Of a DNA stretch of 64,000 bases, positions 59,925 through 64,000 are shown piece after piece. The position numbers and the translations under genes are program-made. Source of the DNA: an uncultured Prevotella sp. (GTDB lineage Bacteria > Bacteroidota > Bacteroidia > Bacteroidales > Bacteroidaceae); contig CAJOFE010000001.1 in the NCBI GenBank assembly GCA_905233825.1, forward strand, positions 1 to 64,000, written 5' to 3'. The notes below the pieces were generated by a model. It was not told the DNA's origin, did no database searches, and was given only the letters and a program-made list of their open reading frames with translations. Every line of letters starts with the position of its first letter. Positions within the stretch are counted from its first letter, which is position 1.

Positions 59925-59957
59925 CGCAAGACATGGAAACACCGTCTTGCGTTTTTT
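59925..59957 (+). terminator. Rho-independent terminator after tRNA-Met
   Basis: CGCAAGAC (59925-59932) pairs perfectly with GTCTTGCG (59944-59951), followed by T6. It ends the tRNA transcript just before the AICAR transformylase gene. Confidence 0.85.
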
Positions 59958-59976
59958 GATAATAACGCAAAAATCT

Positions 59977-61167
59977 ATGAAAGAATTAGCACTGAAGTAC
60001 GGATGCAATCCGAATCAGAAGCCGTCGCGTGTATTCATGGCCGATGGCAGTGAGTTGCCCATTGAAGTGGTGAATGGCCGTCCGGGATATATCAATCTGC
60101 TCGACGCCTTGAACTCCTGGCAGTTAGTGAAAGAGCTGCGCGAGGCCACGGGGCTGCCTGCTGCCGCCTCATTCAAGCATGTCAGTCCTGCCGGCGCCGC
60201 TGTAGGCCTGAAGCTGAGCCCCACGCTGAAGCACATCTATTTCGTGGATGACATCCCCGGTCTTGACGACTCGCCCATTGCCTGTGCCTATGCCCGTGCC
60301 CGTGGTGCCGACCGTATGTCGAGCTACGGAGACTTCATTGCCCTGAGCGACACCTGCGACAAGACGACTGCCCTCATCATCAAGCGCGAGGTGAGCGACG
60401 GCGTCATCGCACCTGATTATACCGACGAGGCTCTCGAGATTCTGCGTGAGAAGCGCAAGGGAACCTACAACGTCATTAAGATTGATCCTGCCTACAAGCC
60501 CGAGCTCATCGAGCGCAAGCAGGTCTTTGGCGTAACCTTCGAGCAAGGGCGTAACGAGATTCGCTTAGACGATCCTGCCCTGTTGGAGAATATCCCTACG
60601 CAGAACAAGACCTTTACACCTGAAGCCAAGCGCGACCTGATGATAGCACTTATCACGCTGAAATATACGCAGTCTAACTCCGTTTGCTATGTGAAGGACG
60701 GACAGGCCATCGGCATCGGAGCCGGACAGCAGAGCCGCATTCACTGCACGCGTCTGGCTGGACAGAAAGCCGACATCTGGTGGCTGCGCCAGCATCCAAA
60801 AGTGCTTAATCTGCCGTTCAAGGAGGGTATCCGCCGTGCTGACCGCGACAACACCATCGACGTGTATATCTCGGAGGATGAACACGATGATGTGCTGCGC
60901 GACGGAGCCTGGCAGCAGTTCTTCTCTGAGCAGCCCGAGGTGCTCACACTGGCAGAGAAGAAAGAGTGGATAGCCCAGAATACCAATGTGGCTCTGGGTA
61001 GTGATGCTTTCTTCCCCTTCGGCGACAACATCGAGCGTGCTCATAAGAGTGGCGTGCAGTTCATTGCTCAGGCTGGTGGCAGCGTGCGTGATGATCATGT
61101 TATCATGACCTGTGATAAATACGGCATTGCGATGGCCTTCACCGGCGTGCGCCTGTTCCATCATTAA
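59977..61167 (+). CDS. Stand-alone AICAR transformylase (PurH C-terminal domain)
   Basis: This 396-aa enzyme formylates AICAR in purine synthesis using 10-formyl-tetrahydrofolate. It has the catalytic ASFKHVSPAGAAVG (Lys-His), RARGADRMSSYGDFIALSD, TQSNSVCYVKDGQAIGIGAGQQSRIHCTRLAG and a C-terminal end QAGGSVRDDHVIMTCDKYGIAMAFTGVRLFHH. The IMP cyclohydrolase domain of normal PurH is absent, so that step must come from another protein. The start at 59977 lies 20 bp after the tRNA terminator, and I see no separate -7 box, so expression may depend on readthrough. Confidence 0.92.
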   Translation: MKELALKYGCNPNQKPSRVFMADGSELPIEVVNGRPGYINLLDALNSWQLVKELREATGLPAAASFKHVSPAGAAVGLKLSPTLKHIYFVDDIPGLDDSPIACAYARARGADRMSSYGDFIALSDTCDKTTALIIKREVSDGVIAPDYTDEALEILREKRKGTYNVIKIDPAYKPELIERKQVFGVTFEQGRNEIRLDDPALLENIPTQNKTFTPEAKRDLMIALITLKYTQSNSVCYVKDGQAIGIGAGQQSRIHCTRLAGQKADIWWLRQHPKVLNLPFKEGIRRADRDNTIDVYISEDEHDDVLRDGAWQQFFSEQPEVLTLAEKKEWIAQNTNVALGSDAFFPFGDNIERAHKSGVQFIAQAGGSVRDDHVIMTCDKYGIAMAFTGVRLFHH

Positions 61168-61176
61168 AGCTTAATT

Positions 61177-61374
61177 ATGAGTCAGGAGAGTGATTTTCAG
61201 GATATACTGGTTAATGGAATTTCTTTCGGCAGGGGTGGTGAACGCCGCAACCCTAACGAGGGAAAGGTGAAGACTAAGGCCAAGAAAAAGCAGTATATCA
61301 CTGGTTCGCACGGTAGCGGCTCTGCACGACAAAAGGCCAAGTACCGTGAGCAGCGGGCCAACCGCCATAAGTAA
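61177..61374 (+). CDS. Small basic protein, unknown
   Basis: This 65-aa frame begins MSQESDFQDILVNGIS and has a Lys/Arg-rich second half (KVKTKAKKKQYITG, ARQKAKYREQRANRHK). It is likely to bind nucleic acid or be unstructured. It starts 9 bp after the transformylase stop and ends just before a good terminator, which supports a real gene at the end of that transcript. I do not recognise it. Confidence 0.6.
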   Translation: MSQESDFQDILVNGISFGRGGERRNPNEGKVKTKAKKKQYITGSHGSGSARQKAKYREQRANRHK

Positions 61375-61382
61375 AATAAAAA

Positions 61383-61408
61383 ACGACCTCAATTGAGGCC
61401 GTTTTTTT
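61383..61408. terminator. Bidirectional rho-independent terminator
   Basis: CGACCTC and GAGGCCG (one mismatch) surround AATT at 61384-61401, with T7 on the plus strand and A-rich sequence on the other side, between two converging genes. Confidence 0.8.
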
Positions 61409-61417
61409 ATTCCTGTC

Positions 61418-62083
61418 CTATCGGAAGTCGAAGCCTAAACGCAGGCCGTCATAACTCTTGGAGAGGTCGCCGATGGTCTGCATTGATGCGTTGCCGCTTA
61501 GGGCTGTGATGGTCTGCAGCAGGGTGAGCAGCTTGCTCGATTCGAAAAGCAGGGCGATGCCGTCGCTATTGCGCTTGGCATAGCAGCTGATGTTGAGGAT
61601 CATGCCCTGTAGGACAACCTGCGAAGTGTTCTCATCGTAGGTGTAGTTACCACTGAGGCGGGTACCTGCAAACGAGGCGGTGAAGGTCTTGTCCTCCTTG
61701 AACGAGACTGACGTGTTGTTCGACCTTATGCCGATGGCTTGGAAGGTGGGGGCGACTTTCGCCTTGATTTCCGATGCCACGAGCTCGCCGCCTGCCTGGG
61801 CCAGCAGCTTGTCGCTGGTGAAGGCGCAACCGGGCTGGCTGTAGGTCCAGTTGCCAATGAGTTGTTTCTGCGTGGGCCTGGTCGAGCCACCCAATACGCT
61901 GGTGAGGATGTCGCCTAATGCTCCGCCTGCGTTGGAGCCAACCGTTCCCGTGCTGGTTCCCGTTGTTCCTAACAATACGTCGGTGAGCACCTGTGTGCCA
62001 ACCTGCGTTAAAGTGGAGTTCGTACCGCAGCCAGCCATCATTGCAGCTGCTGCAAGGCTAAGAAAGAATGTCTTCTTTTTCAT
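61418..62083 (-). CDS. DUF4923-type lipoprotein
   Basis: This 221-aa lipoprotein (lipobox MAGC, residue 19) has a Gly/Thr-rich linker and a lipocalin-like beta domain (LIGNWTYSQPGCAFTSDKLLAQAGGELVASEIKAKVAPTFQ ... FKEDKTFTASFAGTRLSGNYTYDENTSQVVLQG). This fits DUF4923, whose function is not known. It has its own -7 box at 62117-62124. Confidence 0.85.
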   Translation of the reverse strand: MKKKTFFLSLAAAAMMAGCGTNSTLTQVGTQVLTDVLLGTTGTSTGTVGSNAGGALGDILTSVLGGSTRPTQKQLIGNWTYSQPGCAFTSDKLLAQAGGELVASEIKAKVAPTFQAIGIRSNNTSVSFKEDKTFTASFAGTRLSGNYTYDENTSQVVLQGMILNISCYAKRNSDGIALLFESSKLLTLLQTITALSGNASMQTIGDLSKSYDGLRLGFDFR

Positions 62084-62116
62084 CGTTTTTGTATTTTAGT
62101 GAGTAATAATCTGGTG

Positions 62117-62124
62117 CAAAAGTA
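62117..62124 (-). promoter_or_regulatory. -7 box TACTTTTG of the DUF4923 gene
   Basis: It lies on the minus strand, 34 bp before the ATG at 62083, and is divergent from the tRNA-Glu promoter. Confidence 0.6.
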
Positions 62125-62163
62125 GTAATTTTTATTGAATTAGAAGCATTTTCTTCTGAAAAA

Positions 62164-62195
62164 TTTGGTTAGATGGAAAAAAAGCAGTAATTTTG
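62164..62195 (+). promoter_or_regulatory. Promoter of tRNA-Glu and probably rpsT
   Basis: TTTG (62164-62167) and TAATTTTG (62188-62195) stand 20 bp apart. No other -7 box is evident before rpsT, so the tRNA and the ribosomal gene probably share this start. Confidence 0.75.
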
Positions 62196-62242
62196 CACCC
62201 GCTTTTGACAAAAACATAAATTGTCGAGTGGTTAATAGCAGG

Positions 62243-62314
62243 GGTCCCTTCGTCTATCGGTTAGGACGAGAGATTTTCATTCTCTAAAGAGGAGTTCGAC
62301 TCTCCTAGGGACTA
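62243..62314 (+). tRNA. tRNA-Glu (TTC)
   Basis: Acceptor GGTCCCT/AGGGACT (first pair G-U), D stem GTCT/GGAC, anticodon stem AGAGA/TCTCT with loop TTTTCAT, and T stem AGGAG/CTCCT with loop TTCGACT fold properly. CCA is not encoded. Confidence 0.95.
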
Positions 62315-62337
62315 CAAGAAAAATAAATCTGTCATCT

Positions 62338-62440
62338 GCGCAGTGATGCGCTGCCGGCCTGAAAGGTCGGGACGCGGTGGCAGAAGGTTCTTGAAGATTG
62401 CACATCGGAAGGACCTGCCCGGGGCAGTCGTAGCGACATA
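62338..62440 (+). ncRNA. Structured leader RNA candidate before rpsT
   Basis: Between tRNA-Glu and rpsT lies a GC-rich stretch in an otherwise A/T-rich leader. It can form GCGCA-GTGA-TGCGC (62338-62351), CCGGCCT-GAA-AGGTCGG (62354-62370) enclosed by CTGCC/GGCAG (62351-62383), AGGTTCTT with AAGGACCT (62385-62416), and CTGCC/GGCAG again (62415-62427). Several stems in a row before a ribosomal protein gene suggest an autoregulatory leader. The Rfam family, if any, is not known to me. Confidence 0.5.
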
Positions 62441-62492
62441 AGACCCTTAAGCTTTAAGTACAATTTAAAAAATTAAAACATTAAAAAATTAA

Positions 62493-62747
62493 ATGGCAAA
62501 TCACAAATCATCGGTGAAGAGAATTCGCCAGGAGAAGAAAAGGGCATTGCACAATAAGTACTATGCCAAGACCATGCGTAACGCCGTTCGCAAGTTGCGC
62601 GCAATGACTAACAAGGAAGAGGCTGCTGCTCTCTATCCGAAGGTACAGAAGATGCTGGACAAGCTGGCAAAGACCAACATCATCCATAAGAATAAGGCTG
62701 CCAACCTGAAGTCGGGTCTGGCCATGCATATCAATAAGCTGGGCTAA
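62493..62747 (+). CDS. rpsT: 30S ribosomal protein S20
   Basis: This 84-aa basic helical protein binds 16S rRNA early in 30S assembly. [36 protein letters not shown] and the end [18 protein letters not shown] are typical. S20 is known to regulate its own synthesis in other bacteria, which fits the structured leader here. Confidence 0.96.
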   Translation: MANHKSSVKRIRQEKKRALHNKYYAKTMRNAVRKLRAMTNKEEAAALYPKVQKMLDKLAKTNIIHKNKAANLKSGLAMHINKLG

Positions 62748-62772
62748 TTTCCAGCTATTCAATAGCCAATTG

Positions 62773-62813
62773 CAACCGCGCAGGTATTTTTGCCAGCGCG
62801 GTTGTATTTTTTT
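62773..62813 (+). terminator. Rho-independent terminator of rpsT
   Basis: CAACCGCGC (62773-62781) pairs perfectly with GCGCGGTTG (62796-62804), followed by a T-rich tract. Confidence 0.9.
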
Positions 62814-62868
62814 GGAATTTTTTAGCAACGTTTCTTCGTTTAAATGCTATTTTTTTTGTAATTTTGCA

Positions 62869-62876
62869 CCCTAAAT
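62869..62876 (+). promoter_or_regulatory. -7 box TAATTTTG of gyrB
   Basis: It is on the plus strand, 38 bp before the gyrB ATG. The leader contains a gtaaatcgtaaatag simple sequence. Confidence 0.6.
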
Positions 62877-62913
62877 AAGTAAATAGTAAATCTGTAAATC
62901 GTAAATAGTATAG

Positions 62914-64000
62914 ATGACTGACGAACAGGTAAGAAACGAGAACTATTCCGCGAGTAATATTCAGGTGCTCGAGGGTTTGGAGGCCGTACGTAAGCGTCCG
63001 GCCATGTATATTGGCGACATCAGCGAAAAGGGTCTGCATCATCTGGTGAATGAGACCGTCGATAACTCTATCGACGAGGCAATGGCGGGCTTCTGTACCC
63101 ACATTGAGGTGACCATCAACGAAGACAACAGTATTACTGTGCAGGACAACGGGCGTGGTATTCCCGTGGATGAGCACGAGAAGATGCACAAGAGTGCCTT
63201 AGAGGTGGTAATGACTGTGCTGCATGCCGGTGGTAAGTTCGACAAGGGCAGCTACAAGGTCTCTGGCGGTTTGCACGGCGTGGGCGTGAGTTGCGTGAAT
63301 GCACTCTCCACCCATATGATGTCACAGGTATTCCGCAACGGACATGTCTATCAGCAGGAATACGAGAAGGGAAAACCGCTCTACGACGTGAAGATTGTGG
63401 GTGACACCGACAAGACTGGTACTCGCCAGCAGTTCTGGCCTGACAAGACCATTTTTACTACTACGGAGTATAAATACGACATCATTGCCCGTCGTATGCG
63501 TGAGCTGGCTTATCTGAATGCCGGCATCACCATCACCCTCACCGACTTGCGTCCTGACGAGGATGGCAAGCTGAGGGAGCCCGAGGTGTTCCACGCCAAG
63601 GACGGACTGAAGGAGTTTGTGCGCTATGTGGACCGCCACCGTACGCACCTTGTTGATGATGTGATTTACCTGAAGACGGAGAAGCAGGGTATTCCTATCG
63701 AGGTGGCCGTGATGTACAATACCGATTATTCGGAAAACATCCATTCCTATGTAAATAATATCAACACCATCGAGGGTGGTACCCATCTGGCTGGTTTTCG
63801 TGCAGCTCTCACGCGTACCTTGAAGAAATATGCCGACAACGATCCACAGATTTCCAAGCAGATTGAGAAGGCGAAAATTGAGATTGCGCCCGAAGACTTC
63901 CGCGAAGGTCTTACAGCAGTGATCAGCATCAAGGTGGCCGAGCCCCAGTTCGAGGGACAGACGAAGACGAAGTTGGGCAACTCGGAGGTTGCAGGTGCCG
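62914..64000 (+). CDS. gyrB: DNA gyrase subunit B, 3'-partial
   Basis: The first 362 residues of the ATPase subunit of gyrase, which supplies the energy for negative supercoiling. The GHKL ATP site is complete: QVLEGLEAVRKRPAMYIG, NETVDNSIDEAMAG with the catalytic Glu and metal-binding Asn, VQDNGRGIPVD, and KVSGGLHGVGVSCVNALS. Transducer-domain sequence follows (NNINTIEGGTHLAGFRAALT). The gene runs off the right edge; ParE is excluded mainly by the overall sequence. Confidence 0.93.
   Translation, partial: MTDEQVRNENYSASNIQVLEGLEAVRKRPAMYIGDISEKGLHHLVNETVDNSIDEAMAGFCTHIEVTINEDNSITVQDNGRGIPVDEHEKMHKSALEVVMTVLHAGGKFDKGSYKVSGGLHGVGVSCVNALSTHMMSQVFRNGHVYQQEYEKGKPLYDVKIVGDTDKTGTRQQFWPDKTIFTTTEYKYDIIARRMRELAYLNAGITITLTDLRPDEDGKLREPEVFHAKDGLKEFVRYVDRHRTHLVDDVIYLKTEKQGIPIEVAVMYNTDYSENIHSYVNNINTIEGGTHLAGFRAALTRTLKKYADNDPQISKQIEKAKIEIAPEDFREGLTAVISIKVAEPQFEGQTKTKLGNSEVAGA

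Overview
The window is 64 kb of a Bacteroidota chromosome, most likely Prevotella or a close relative (inference from gene content, not from a database). The evidence is: a SusC/SusD glycan locus; TAnnTTTG-type -7 boxes in front of most transcription units, several with TTTG exactly 20 bp upstream; almost no Shine-Dalgarno sequences; lipoprotein-rich envelope genes; and family markers such as TamL, DUF6089, DUF6377, DUF4923, DUF2851, DUF4254 and a stand-alone AICAR transformylase. No CRISPR array, phage or intact insertion sequence was seen.

Layout. 1-2.0 kb: frameshifted pckA and a possible small RNA. 2.0-3.4 kb: an orphan ABC ATPase and a YoeB-type toxin-antitoxin pair. 3.5-9.0 kb: a long pseudouridine synthase, a CoA-transferase with an Asp-rich lipoprotein, and inositol-3-phosphate synthase. 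9.1-22 kb: a beta-glucan utilisation locus made of a DUF6377 regulator, SusC, SusD, a glycan-binding lipoprotein with duplicated modules, GH16 and GH3; together these would bind, cut, import and finish beta-glucan at the cell surface. 22-31 kb: envelope biogenesis (DUF6242, DUF6089, UppS, BamA, three OmpH/Skp chaperones, MurI, an EEP-family hydrolase). 31-36.5 kb (minus): LruC protein, then dapB-lepB-degenerate lepB-wbqC. 36.6-42 kb (plus): DUF2851, thioesterase, DprA, QueH, DUF4254, GT9, rubredoxin. 42-54 kb (mostly minus): TrmH methylase, TraB/GumN, carboxylesterase, AGCS symporter, TamL and TamB. 54-55.3 kb: a repeat-rich gap with no intact gene. 55.3-59.7 kb (minus): RluA-type synthase, acyl-CoA synthetase, XRE-cupin, FabG, TetR. 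59.8-64 kb: initiator-type tRNA-Met, AICAR transformylase, a 65-aa protein, DUF4923, tRNA-Glu, a structured leader, rpsT, and gyrB running off the right edge.

The most unusual signal is repeat DNA. (1) REP/REPIN-like GC-rich palindromes occur between genes and also in frame inside genes, as do simple-sequence fillers of the kind that normally sit between genes here. They supply linkers and parts of signal peptides in the pseudouridine synthases, GH3, TamL, TamB, BamA, the AGCS symporter and others. (2) Three intergenic arrays have a strict 21-22-bp period; in the best one every unit is its own palindrome with its own sequence. (3) Three minus-strand starts share an extended upstream element. 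These are the best candidates for something undescribed. All family calls are from recognition of motifs by eye; none was checked by search.
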